Assembly: GCF_000169435.1 (NCBI RefSeq)
Contig: NZ_AAYB01000002.1
Location: forward strand, 851,646 to 915,645
DNA length: 64,000 nt
From: Roseobacter sp. CCS2
GTDB taxonomy: Bacteria; Pseudomonadota; Alphaproteobacteria; Rhodobacterales; Rhodobacteraceae
Direction: 5' to 3'
This document shows, in pieces, positions 1 to 8,256 of the stretch (the first letter of the stretch is position 1; each line of letters begins with the position of its first letter). A program made the position numbers and the translations under genes. Below the pieces are notes generated by a model, which ran no database searches, was not told where the DNA came from, and saw only the letters and a program-made list of their open reading frames with translations.

Positions 1-95
1 TGTCGTGACCTTTCAGCATCACTTCGTTAATGTGAGTCTTAATAAGCAGTAATCGCCCGCGGGCACGGGCAAATAAAAAACAGGCGGAACGCGTT

Positions 96-1694
96 ATGAC
101 ATTGAATCTCTCCCTTCCAGGGCACGAAGAACTGAAGCCACGTATCACCGTATTCGGTGTGGGTGGTGCTGGCGGTAACGCCGTAAACAATATGATCGAG
201 CAAGAGCTTGATGGGACCGAGTTTGTCGTGGCGAACACTGACGCGCAGGCGCTGCAACAATCGCGCGCAGGTGCGAAAATCCAGATGGGTTTAAAGGTGA
301 CCGAAGGGTTGGGCGCTGGCGCACGCGCAACCGTTGGTGCGGCTGCCGCTGAAGAAAGCATCGAACAAATCGTTGATCATCTTGCTGGCGCGCATATGTG
401 TTTTATCACTGCGGGCATGGGCGGCGGCACCGGGACAGGGGCCGCGCCAATCATCGCGCAGGCCGCCCGTGAATTGGGTGTTCTGACCGTTGGTGTTGTG
501 ACCAAACCCTTCCAGTTCGAAGGTGCCAAGCGCATGAAGCAAGCCGAAGAAGGTGTTGAAGCCCTTCAGAAAGTTGTCGATACGCTGATCATTATTCCAA
601 ACCAGAACCTGTTCCGTCTGGCCAATGAAAATACGACATTTACAGAAGCTTTCGCATTGGCTGATGATGTTCTTTATCAAGGCGTCAAAGGTGTGACGGA
701 TCTGATGGTGCGTCCCGGTCTGATCAACCTCGACTTTGCAGATGTCCGGGCCGTGATGGATGAGATGGGCAAAGCCATGATGGGCACTGGCGAGGCTGAC
801 GGCGAAAACCGCGCTATTCAGGCGGCCGAGAAAGCCATCGCCAACCCGCTTTTGGATGAAATTTCACTTGAGGGTGCCAAGGGTGTGCTGATCAACATCA
901 CCGGTGGTTATGACTTGACACTGTTTGAGCTGGATGAAGCTGCCAACAAAATCCGCGAAAAAGTTGACGGTGATGCAAACATCATCGTGGGCTCGACGCT
1001 GGATACCGGCATGGAAGGCAAAATGCGTGTGTCTGTTGTTGCAACAGGTATTGATGCGATTGCCAAAGAATCCGAAGCACCCGTGCCACGCCGGTCTATG
1101 GCAGCGCCATTGGCCCCAATCGCCGAAGTCGCGGAACCACAGCCAGAGGCCCCCGCGGCTGTCGCTGCCGTAGCTGCGCCTGAACCGCAACCCGTTGCGC
1201 AGGAACGTACCTTGTTTGAAAATCTGGATGCGCCTGCTGAACCTGCTGCTGCTGCGGCTTATCAGCCTGCACCTGCGCCAGAGGCCGCACCTGCACCGCA
1301 ACAGGTGGCATCGGATGATCTGCCACCGCCTGCTTACACACCGCGTCCAGAACCGGCGCTGACAGCGGCGGATACTTTCGTCGCCCCACGTGCCGGGACA
1401 CCCGGTACACCGTCACCGGAAGCATTGGCGCGTTTGCAGGCCGCCGTGAGCCGTGTACCAAATGCGGAAGCGCCGCAACAACCAGCTGCGGCAGCGGCAC
1501 CCACCGAAGCGGACAAACCACGGTTCGGTATCAATTCCCTGATCAACCGCATGACGGGTGCGCAAGCGGAAGGAGCCCCGCAACAACCAGCGCGCGCACA
1601 GCCGCAGGTGACAGCGTTGCATCAAGAACCAGAGCAGTCAGATGACCAGGAAAAGATCGAAATCCCTGCGTTCCTGCGCCGCCAGGCCAATTGA
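96..1694 (+). CDS. ftsZ: Cell division protein FtsZ
   Basis: Tubulin-like GTPase that polymerises into the Z-ring at midcell and recruits the divisome. The tubulin signature GGGTGTG is at residues 109-115, and the T7 synergy loop starting NLDFAD is near 211. The GTPase body ends near residue 320. It is followed by an Ala/Pro/Gln-rich linker of about 200 residues, long even for alphaproteobacteria, and then the conserved C-terminal peptide (IEIPAFLRR), which in this family binds membrane tethers such as FtsA. At 532 aa it is much longer than the E. coli protein (383 aa) because of the linker. The ATG follows a weak AGGCGG ribosome site. ftsA would be expected upstream, outside the window. A strong terminator follows, so lpxC is probably a separate transcript. 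Confidence 0.98.
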   Translation: MTLNLSLPGHEELKPRITVFGVGGAGGNAVNNMIEQELDGTEFVVANTDAQALQQSRAGAKIQMGLKVTEGLGAGARATVGAAAAEESIEQIVDHLAGAHMCFITAGMGGGTGTGAAPIIAQAARELGVLTVGVVTKPFQFEGAKRMKQAEEGVEALQKVVDTLIIIPNQNLFRLANENTTFTEAFALADDVLYQGVKGVTDLMVRPGLINLDFADVRAVMDEMGKAMMGTGEADGENRAIQAAEKAIANPLLDEISLEGAKGVLINITGGYDLTLFELDEAANKIREKVDGDANIIVGSTLDTGMEGKMRVSVVATGIDAIAKESEAPVPRRSMAAPLAPIAEVAEPQPEAPAAVAAVAAPEPQPVAQERTLFENLDAPAEPAAAAAYQPAPAPEAAPAPQQVASDDLPPPAYTPRPEPALTAADTFVAPRAGTPGTPSPEALARLQAAVSRVPNAEAPQQPAAAAAPTEADKPRFGINSLINRMTGAQAEGAPQQPARAQPQVTALHQEPEQSDDQEKIEIPAFLRRQAN

Positions 1695-1736
1695 TCTGAA
1701 ATAACTGTTGCACTGACGTGACGTAGCATAGAATGG

Positions 1737-1767
1737 AAAGGCCGCAATCTTGCGGCCTTTTTCTTTT
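1737..1767 (+). terminator. Rho-independent terminator after ftsZ
   Basis: An 11-bp perfect stem (arms 1737-1747 and 1750-1760, core GGCCGCAA/TTGCGGCC) is followed by TTCTTTT. It lies 43 bases after the ftsZ stop and separates ftsZ from lpxC. Confidence 0.85.
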
Positions 1768-1847
1768 GTTTTGAACAACTTGCAGGGCGTGCCTTAGTCT
1801 TGCCACAGTTCCTGCCACAAGTGTTTCAGACCGTCGCAAAGAGTGAG

Positions 1848-1876
1848 TTGAGGCTACGGCTATTGCAGCCTAATTC
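1848..1876 (+). promoter_or_regulatory. Candidate sigma70-type promoter for lpxC
   Basis: TTGAGG at 1848-1853 and TAATTC at 1871-1876 are separated by exactly 17 bases, and the -10 lies 37 bases before the lpxC GTG. The match is moderate and rests on sequence only. Confidence 0.4.
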
Positions 1877-1913
1877 AGTTTAACACCAAAAATGCTGCAA
1901 GGGCGAAATACAC

Positions 1914-2831
1914 GTGCAAACGACATTGAAAACTGACGTCACCTTTGAGGGCACTGGTCTGCACTCGGGTGAAGATGTGCGCGTTGTTCTGCACCCTGCC
2001 GCTGCAAACAGCGGGATCGTGTTTCGTCGCACCGATGTGGCTGGTCGCCCGACCATGCGGGCCGATTTCCGTGATGTCATCGTATCCCCCTTGAACACGC
2101 GGTTAAGCAATGCGGACGGTGTGACGGTTTCAACGATCGAACATCTGATGGCCGCGCTCGCTGGTTGTGGTGTGCACAATGTTTTGGTTGATATCGACGG
2201 CCCCGAAGTGCCGATCTTGGATGGCAGTGCCGCCACTTTCGTGCGCGGTATTGTAGAAGCGGGGCTGACACGCCTTTCCGCGCCGTTACAAGCGATCGAG
2301 ATTTTGCGCGAAGTGTCTGTATCCGAAGGCGGGGCCACCGCGACGTTGGCGCCTGCCACAACGCTCCAGATTGATTTTGAGATTGAATTCGCTGATGCAG
2401 CGATTGGCCGCCAGAAGAAGACTTTGAATATGGCGAATGGCGCGTTTGTGCGCGAACTTTGCGACAGCCGCACATTCTGCCGATCTGCTGATGTTGATGC
2501 GATGCGCGCCAATGGTCTGGCACTGGGTGGCACGGTTGATAACGCCGTCGTTGTCGATGGTGCAGACGTGCTGACACCCGGCGGGCTGCGCCACGCGGAT
2601 GAGGCCGTGCGCCATAAGATGTTGGATGCACTGGGTGATCTTTATACCGCCGGCGCGCCGATCCTTGGTCGTTATACAGGTTCACGTGCTGGTCATGCGA
2701 TGACAAACAAGCTGTTACGCGCCTTATTTGCGCAGCCGGACGCATGGCGTTTTGTGCAGTGTGATGCGAAAATTGCAGCACGTTTACCCGGTGTTGGCGT
2801 CAGCATGGCTGACTTGGATGCTGTCGCCTGA
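1914..2831 (+). CDS. lpxC: UDP-3-O-acyl-N-acetylglucosamine deacetylase
   Basis: Zinc amidase of the committed step of lipid A synthesis; it removes the N-acetyl group from UDP-3-O-acyl-GlcNAc in the cytoplasm. Catalytic Glu76 and zinc ligand His77 lie in the EHLMAAL motif. The other zinc ligands are His234 and Asp238 (RHKMLDALGD), and the general acid/base His is His261 (GHAMTNK). At 305 aa it has the normal length. The start is GTG with AAGGG about 10 bases upstream; the nearby ATG at 1892 is out of frame. It lies between ftsZ and bamD as in other Rhodobacterales. Confidence 0.97.
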   Translation: MQTTLKTDVTFEGTGLHSGEDVRVVLHPAAANSGIVFRRTDVAGRPTMRADFRDVIVSPLNTRLSNADGVTVSTIEHLMAALAGCGVHNVLVDIDGPEVPILDGSAATFVRGIVEAGLTRLSAPLQAIEILREVSVSEGGATATLAPATTLQIDFEIEFADAAIGRQKKTLNMANGAFVRELCDSRTFCRSADVDAMRANGLALGGTVDNAVVVDGADVLTPGGLRHADEAVRHKMLDALGDLYTAGAPILGRYTGSRAGHAMTNKLLRALFAQPDAWRFVQCDAKIAARLPGVGVSMADLDAVA

Positions 2832-2966
2832 TTTCTACCCACTGACAGTTGATCGTATTGCGTTCAAAAGGGCATTTTGCCCCCCATTTTTCTATGTTAG
2901 ACCGACCTGAAGCCGCAGCTGTTGAGTGCTGTTGCCAAGCAAACACGTGTGAGTGAGGACGCAAGA

Positions 2967-3818
2967 ATGTCAGTCAAAAAGGGCCAGGCCAGCCGTTGGA
3001 TGTTCCGTTTTGGCGCAGCTGTCAGCTTGGCCGTTCTGGCAGCTTGCAGTGGTAATGATCGTGGCGGTGAGCCGCTGGATGATCTGACAGCGCAACAGAT
3101 CTTTGAACGGGGTGAGCGGCAGATTGAACGGGGTAACCCCGATGATGCGGCCTTTACCTTTGGTGAGATTGAACGGCTTTACCCATACTCTGAATTCGCA
3201 CAGCGCGCCTTGATTATGCAGGCCTTCGCCTATCATCGTGACGAAGACTATCCAAACAGCCGGGCCTCTGCGCAGCGATATCTCGACTTTTATCCAGCCG
3301 AAGAAGACGCAGCATATGCAGCCTATCTTCTTGCACTCTCTTACTACGACCAGATTGATGAGGTTGGTCGCGATCAGGGGTTAACATTTCAGGCGCTCCA
3401 ATCCTTGCGCCTTGTGATCGAACAGTATCCCGATAGCGAATACGCCAGCACGTCAGTGCTAAAGTTTGATCTGGCCTTTGATCATCTTGCGGCCAAGGAA
3501 ATGGAAATCGGGCGCTTTTACCTGAAACGCGGGAACTATATCGCGGCGTCCAACCGGTTCCGTACGGTGGTCGAAGATTTTCAAACCACATCACATACGC
3601 CAGAGGCGCTGCATCGTTTGGTCGAAAGCTATCTGTCGCTGGGGCTGCTTGAAGAAGCACAGACAGCTGGGGCGATTCTGGGGTATAATTATCAATCCAG
3701 TGAATGGTACGAATCCAGCTTTGCGCTGTTGACGGGGCAGGGGCTGTCGGCTGATGTGGCTGGCGACAACTGGCTTTCGTCGATTTACCGCCAGGTGCTG
3801 CGCGGTGAGTGGTTGTAA
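2967..3818 (+). CDS. bamD: Outer membrane assembly lipoprotein BamD
   Basis: Lipoprotein of the BAM complex that inserts beta-barrel proteins into the outer membrane. An upstream in-frame TTG at 2922 also opens the frame, but the ATG at 2967 has a GAGG site about 9 bases upstream. It also places a proper lipoprotein signal at the N-terminus: basic residues, a hydrophobic stretch and lipobox LAAC with Cys27. The mature part consists of TPR-like repeats (IFERGERQIERGNPDDA, then ALIMQAFAYHRDEDY), the hallmark of the ComL/BamD family. At 283 aa the length is normal. It sits between lpxC and recN, a standard arrangement in this order. Confidence 0.93.
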   Translation: MSVKKGQASRWMFRFGAAVSLAVLAACSGNDRGGEPLDDLTAQQIFERGERQIERGNPDDAAFTFGEIERLYPYSEFAQRALIMQAFAYHRDEDYPNSRASAQRYLDFYPAEEDAAYAAYLLALSYYDQIDEVGRDQGLTFQALQSLRLVIEQYPDSEYASTSVLKFDLAFDHLAAKEMEIGRFYLKRGNYIAASNRFRTVVEDFQTTSHTPEALHRLVESYLSLGLLEEAQTAGAILGYNYQSSEWYESSFALLTGQGLSADVAGDNWLSSIYRQVLRGEWL

Positions 3819-3854
3819 TGATGATGGGGGCGTCCCCGCCCTTTGGGCCATGAT

Positions 3855-5507
3855 ATGCTTCGTGGATTAGACATCAGGGACATGCTGATTATTGATCGGT
3901 TGGAACTTGCGTTTCAACCCGGTCTAAACGTGCTGACAGGTGAAACAGGCGCAGGTAAGTCGATTTTATTGGATGCTTTGGGTTTTGTTCTGGGGTGGCG
4001 CGGTCGTGCGGAACTGGTGCGGCAAGGGGCAGAACAAGGCGAAGTTACCGCGTGGTTCGAATTGCCACCCGGGCATCCGGGCTTTGCGGTTCTTGAAGAA
4101 GCGGGCATTGGTGCCGACGATGAACTGATCTTGCGCCGCGTGAACACACGAGATGGCCGTAAGACGGCATGGATCAACGACCGCCGTGTCAGTGGTGAGG
4201 TCCTGCGCGCACTGTCGGAAACCTTGGTGGAACTGCATGGCCAGCATGATGATCGCGGTCTTCTGAACCCACGTGGTCACCGTCAGATGCTGGACAGCTA
4301 TGCTGCATTAGAGGGCGCTGTCGATAAGACACGCACCAGTTGGCGTGCGCTTAGTGCGTCACAGCGCGACTTGCAGTCAGCTGAGACCAAAATAGCCGAG
4401 GCACGGGTAGAAGAGGATTATTTGCGTCACGCTGTTGCCGAATTAGATGCGTTGGCGCCCGAGGTCGGTGAGGAAGCAACCTTGGACGCGCAGCGGCGCC
4501 TGATGCAGGCCGCTGAAAAGATTCGCACTGATATCATTAAGGCCGCAGATGCTTTGGGCTTGCAGGGGGCAGAGGGCATGATCGGTGATGCCTCGCGGTG
4601 GTTGCAAGGCGTAGCGGCAGAAGCGGAAGGGCGCGTTGATGCGCCACTGGAAGCATTAGAACGGGTTCTTTCCGGTTTGGATGACGCACAGCGCGGCGTT
4701 GCCGAATGTCTGGATGCATTGTCTTTCAATACGTCTGAACTTGAAGACGCCGAAGAGCGGTTGTTCGCTATTCGTGGTCTCGCACGCAAACACAATGTGC
4801 TGCCAGATGATTTACGCAGTTTTGCTGATGATCTGCGTCGGCGTCTGGCTGTACTGGATGATGGCGCGCGCGATTTAGCGGAATTGACCACAGCGGTTCA
4901 GGCAGCACAGGCCAGTTATGATGCCGCTGCCGCAGGGCTGCGCGACAAACGCGTGAAAGCTGCGAAACGTCTGGATGCGGCCATGGCAAAAGAACTGGCT
5001 CCGCTAAAGATGGAGCGGGCTGTGTTCGCGACGCAAATAACAGATGCCGACCAACCCGGGCCGGACGGAACCGACGTTGTGGCCTTTACCGTTGCAACAA
5101 ACCCGGGCGCACCAGCAGGCCCGCTTAACAAGATCGCGTCGGGTGGGGAATTGAGCCGTTTTCTTTTGGCGCTGAAGGTCTGCCTGACAGCAGGTGCCAG
5201 CGGATTGACCATGATCTTTGACGAGATTGACCGCGGCGTTGGCGGGGCGACGGCGGACGCGGTTGGGCGTCGTTTAGCTGAACTGGCGGGCGATGGACAG
5301 GTTTTGGTGGTGACACACTCACCACAGGTTGCGGCATTGGCGGGACATCACTGGCGCGTTGAAAAACAGCAGACCAAAGACGCGACGCGATCAACGGTCG
5401 TTGCACTTGATACGGGTGCACGCGTGGATGAAATTGCGCGAATGTTGTCAGGCGACACCATTACCGACGCAGCAAGAGATGCAGCGCGCGCCCTGATGAA
5501 TGCCTAG
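3855..5507 (+). CDS. recN: DNA repair protein RecN
   Basis: SMC-like ATPase acting in recombinational repair of double-strand breaks. Walker A GETGAGKS is at residues 29-36. A long coiled-coil middle follows (about 150-370), then the ABC signature (GGELSRFLLALK) and Walker B (MIFDEID) with the D-loop near the C-terminus, and finally VVTHSPQVAA. The frame also opens at TTG 3843, but the ATG at 3855 gives MLRGLDIRDM, the usual N-terminus. No strong ribosome site is visible. At 550 aa the length is normal. The ligA gene often found next in alphaproteobacteria is absent here. Confidence 0.97.
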   Translation: MLRGLDIRDMLIIDRLELAFQPGLNVLTGETGAGKSILLDALGFVLGWRGRAELVRQGAEQGEVTAWFELPPGHPGFAVLEEAGIGADDELILRRVNTRDGRKTAWINDRRVSGEVLRALSETLVELHGQHDDRGLLNPRGHRQMLDSYAALEGAVDKTRTSWRALSASQRDLQSAETKIAEARVEEDYLRHAVAELDALAPEVGEEATLDAQRRLMQAAEKIRTDIIKAADALGLQGAEGMIGDASRWLQGVAAEAEGRVDAPLEALERVLSGLDDAQRGVAECLDALSFNTSELEDAEERLFAIRGLARKHNVLPDDLRSFADDLRRRLAVLDDGARDLAELTTAVQAAQASYDAAAAGLRDKRVKAAKRLDAAMAKELAPLKMERAVFATQITDADQPGPDGTDVVAFTVATNPGAPAGPLNKIASGGELSRFLLALKVCLTAGASGLTMIFDEIDRGVGGATADAVGRRLAELAGDGQVLVVTHSPQVAALAGHHWRVEKQQTKDATRSTVVALDTGARVDEIARMLSGDTITDAARDAARALMNA

Positions 5508-5516
5508 AAAAGAAGT

Positions 5517-5540
5517 GGGCGCCGCAAAACTGCGACGCCC
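5517..5540. terminator. Hairpin between recN and a convergent small gene
   Basis: Arms 5517-5526 and 5531-5540 (GGGCG.CGCA / TGCG.CGCCC, one C-A mismatch) enclose AAAC. On the minus strand the hairpin is followed by the T-rich run ACTTCTTTTCT, so it is a better terminator for the minus-strand small gene than for recN. Confidence 0.6.
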
Positions 5541-5547
5541 TGAACTT

Positions 5548-5691
5548 TTACCGGTTACCAATCCCACTCATACCAGTGCACCTCGGCCACTCACCTCCGC
5601 GATACACGTCGTTCATTTGTGGAGGGCCAAACAAGCGGCCTTCCGATAACATCAAGTACTGGTTGCGAAAAAAGCAGGTCAGCACTCTCAT
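5548..5691 (-). CDS. Small hypothetical protein, 47 aa
   Basis: Unrecognised small reading frame on the minus strand, convergent with recN. It runs from ATG at 5691 to TAA at 5548 and encodes a 47-residue cytoplasmic-looking peptide beginning MRVLTCFFRNQYLM, with GPPQMNDVYRGGEW in the middle. The composition looks coding rather than random, and a hairpin with a T-rich tail lies 8 bases after the stop. No good ribosome site is seen; AAAGG lies about 15 bases upstream. From about 5590 a second frame reads EVHWYEWDW then stop, which also looks coding, so one frame may be the true C-terminus of a frameshifted gene. The function is unknown. Confidence 0.4.
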   Translation of the reverse strand: MRVLTCFFRNQYLMLSEGRLFGPPQMNDVYRGGEWPRCTGMSGIGNR

Positions 5692-6154
5692 TCACTCACT
5701 AACCTTTGAGGCAATACACACCTCGTAAAATGAAAATACAAAGACAAAAGGTGGTCGGCAACCTGTACCAAAGTATGTCACTATTCCTGACATAACTATC
5801 GAGAGTTGATTAATAAGCCTTTCTCAAATCCTGCAAATCGCCTGTATTTTCTAAGAAAATGATGCAGATATCCTTTGAAACAGACGGATTTCCTTCCGGG
5901 GTTAAGTCAGCAGCGCCCGGTGGGCGATCTGCATGACGCAACGTCAAAATTTTGCGATGTACACGCAAGGATTGTATAAAAAGGTATCTAACAGCACGAA
6001 CAACACAGTTTCGCGCCTGGATTATCCGGTTGCTGGACGAGGCGAACTTTTTCTTGGAAGCGACTTTCCCATCAAGTAGGTGTAAAGGGCGTCAGGGTTT
6101 GCGCCCTCCGTGAATTTTCGACAGCGCTAAGCCGTCCGTAAGAAAGCAAACCGC
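5692..6154. other. Gene-poor, AT-rich interval upstream of the ClC gene
   Basis: No gene can be supported firmly. It contains the inverted repeat at 5774-5794. A 48-codon plus-strand frame at 5933-6079 (MTQRQNFAMYTQ...) has no ribosome site. On the opposite strand an open but ATG-less frame spans roughly 5812-6080. The interval probably carries the ClC promoter and leader, but no clear -35/-10 pair was found. Confidence 0.4.
5774..5794. promoter_or_regulatory. Inverted repeat TATGTCA-N7-TGACATA
   Basis: Perfect 7-bp arms separated by 7 bases, about 360 bases upstream of the ClC start. The size and symmetry suit a dimeric regulator, but the regulator is unknown. Confidence 0.35.
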
Positions 6155-7843
6155 ATGGGGAAGCCAGTGAAAGCGTTGCTGCAGCAAGGGATTGCTGATG
6201 CGTCGCTGGCCTGCCGTGATGCCGCGCAGGTTATGAAAACCCACGGCCCCAACCAAATTCAGTTCTGGTTTATTGCTTTGGCTATTGGGATCGCCGCAGG
6301 CTTTGCAGCCGTACTGTTCCGTCTTGGTATCTATGCGATCCAGACAACGGCTTACGGGACCGACGATGTTCTGACGCTGCATTCGTTTGCTGCCGGGCTG
6401 GCATGGTACCAAATATTACTCATCCCGATCTGCGGCGGGCTGGTTGTTGGCCTTATCTTGGATCGGTTTACCGACGATGGTCGCGTGCGGTCGGTGGCGG
6501 ATGTGATCGAAGGGGCAGCCCTTTCTGAAGGACGGGTCGAGGTCAGGCGCGGTCTGGCGTCTGCTGCGGCTTCGATGATTACATTATCGACCGGGGGATC
6601 ATCCGGTCGTGAAGGGCCGGTTGTGCATCTGGCCGCTGTAATCTCAACCGGTATTTGCCGATGGATCAATGCGAACGGCATCACCGGCCGTGATTTGCTG
6701 GGCTGTGCGGTGGCTGCTGCTGTTTCGGCCAGTTTTAACGCGCCCATCGCAGGTGCCCTTTTTGCGTTGGAAGTCGTCCTGCGCCATTTCGCGGTTCACG
6801 CTTTTGCACCCATTGTGATCGCCTCGGCTGTTGGTACAGTCATCAATCGCCTTGTTTTTGGCGACGTGACAGAGTTCGCCTTGCCGGTTCAAAATGCTTT
6901 AGGTTTTTACGTGGAACTGCCCGCGTTCCTGATCCTTGGCCTTGTTTGCGGCTTTGTCGCCGTCGCGCTGATGAAGGCGATCTTTTGGGCTGAGGATTTT
7001 GGTAACTACATCCAACGCGAAACAGGCATCCCGCGTTATCTGCGGCCTGCGATTGCGGGTGCGCTGTTGGGCGCTATGGCAATCTGGTGGCCTCATATCA
7101 TCGGCGTTGGCTATGAAACAACATCTGCCGCGCTGACCGGAGAGTTAGTGCTGTATGAGGCGATTGTCTTTGTCATTCTCAAGGTTGCAGCGGTTGCAAT
7201 CACCATGGGGGGTCGTATGGGTGGTGGCGTCTTTTCACCATCCCTCATGGTAGGGGCGCTGACAGGTTTAGCTTTTGGGCTGATCGCGACCCCGATCTTC
7301 CCAACTGTATCCGGTAGTGAGACGCTTTATGCATTGGCGGGCATGGGGGCGGTTGCCGCGGCCGTGCTGGGCGCGCCGATTTCCACAACCCTGATTGTAT
7401 TTGAGCTGACGGGCGACTGGCAGACCGGTCTTGCTGTGATGGTCGCTGTGTCGCTTTCCACAGCCCTGTCATCGCGCCTTGTCGATCGGTCCTTCTTTCT
7501 GACCCAGTTGGAACGTCGCAACGTGCACCTTGCGGCGGGTCCACAGGCTTATCTGCTTGCCACCTTCAAAGTGTCATCCGTTATGCGTCAGATGGACGCC
7601 AAGAATGCAGCGTCAGAGGACGACTGCTGGGATCTTATCCGCGACGGTGTTTATGTCGATGGTAACGCCACGTTGGAACAGGCGATGCCGATCTTCGAAG
7701 GGGCAGGCCACCGGTTTATCCCCGTTGTGACATTGGGCGGTGAAGATGCCCCGCCAGAGTTATGGGGCGCATTGTTTCAGGTTGACGCGTTGCGGGCCAT
7801 GAACCGCGCTTTGTCAGAAACCGCCGCTGAGGAACATTCCTAG
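6155..7843 (+). CDS. ClC-family chloride channel or transporter
   Basis: Integral inner-membrane protein of the ClC anion family. GREGP at residues 151-155 carries the external gating Glu153. GGVFSP at 357-362 is the second anion-site motif, and many hydrophobic helices fill residues 35-470. Two features differ from the H+/Cl- exchanger of E. coli: the usual GSGIP stretch is replaced by RSVADVIE (about 112-119), and the internal proton Glu (E203 in E. coli) is Val207 in LFALEVV. This suggests a channel or a different coupling mode. The C-terminal 90 residues look like a degenerate CBS region. The 562-aa protein starts at ATG in MGKPVK and overlaps the convergent DUF427 gene by 4 bases. Confidence 0.9.
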   Translation: MGKPVKALLQQGIADASLACRDAAQVMKTHGPNQIQFWFIALAIGIAAGFAAVLFRLGIYAIQTTAYGTDDVLTLHSFAAGLAWYQILLIPICGGLVVGLILDRFTDDGRVRSVADVIEGAALSEGRVEVRRGLASAAASMITLSTGGSSGREGPVVHLAAVISTGICRWINANGITGRDLLGCAVAAAVSASFNAPIAGALFALEVVLRHFAVHAFAPIVIASAVGTVINRLVFGDVTEFALPVQNALGFYVELPAFLILGLVCGFVAVALMKAIFWAEDFGNYIQRETGIPRYLRPAIAGALLGAMAIWWPHIIGVGYETTSAALTGELVLYEAIVFVILKVAAVAITMGGRMGGGVFSPSLMVGALTGLAFGLIATPIFPTVSGSETLYALAGMGAVAAAVLGAPISTTLIVFELTGDWQTGLAVMVAVSLSTALSSRLVDRSFFLTQLERRNVHLAAGPQAYLLATFKVSSVMRQMDAKNAASEDDCWDLIRDGVYVDGNATLEQAMPIFEGAGHRFIPVVTLGGEDAPPELWGALFQVDALRAMNRALSETAAEEHS

Positions 7844-8181
7844 ACTTCCTCAACCGCGACTTTTTCAGAATAAAACGCGATATGGTCTTTGATGGCTGAC
7901 ACTGCCTCAAGCGGCGTTTCATAGGACCAGGCCGCATTTGCAATTGGCCCACTTTTGGCTTCGATTGTGAAATAGCTTGCTTCGCCCTTATACGGGCATT
8001 TTGAGGTCACGTCTGTCGGTTCCAGAAATGCCATCGCAAGATCACCCCGTGGAAAGTAAATCACGGGCGGATAATCACCTTCTACCAGTTCCAGCGCATT
8101 GGTGCTTTCGCCGATAACGGCGCCTGCGGCACGCACAACCCACGTGCCTGTGGCAGGACGGATTTTGATATGATCAGCCAT
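7840..8181 (-). CDS. DUF427 domain protein
   Basis: A 113-residue single-domain protein matching the DUF427 family by its typical segments: VRAAGAVIGES near the N-terminus, VIYFPRGD, and CPYKGEASYF with a conserved Cys. The biochemical role of the family is not established. There is no signal peptide or membrane segment, so it is cytoplasmic. The ATG is preceded by AAGGAA at good spacing. Its stop overlaps the end of the convergent ClC gene by 4 bases. Confidence 0.88.
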   Translation of the reverse strand: MADHIKIRPATGTWVVRAAGAVIGESTNALELVEGDYPPVIYFPRGDLAMAFLEPTDVTSKCPYKGEASYFTIEAKSGPIANAAWSYETPLEAVSAIKDHIAFYSEKVAVEEV

Positions 8182-8256
8182 GGTGATTTCCTTTTCGTCA
8201 AAATTGTTAGTGACCGGCAGACGGGACCAACGTCAAAATACGCTATTCGCCTGATG

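Noticed and set aside
5933..6079. 48-codon plus-strand ORF before the ClC gene
   Set aside because: No ribosome site, unremarkable composition, no recognised family; kept only as part of the gap description.
5812..6080. Long open minus-strand frame (KFASSSNRIIQARN... to LQDLRKAY)
   Set aside because: It has no ATG or GTG and only late TTG codons, no ribosome site, and overlaps a plus-strand frame of equal weakness.
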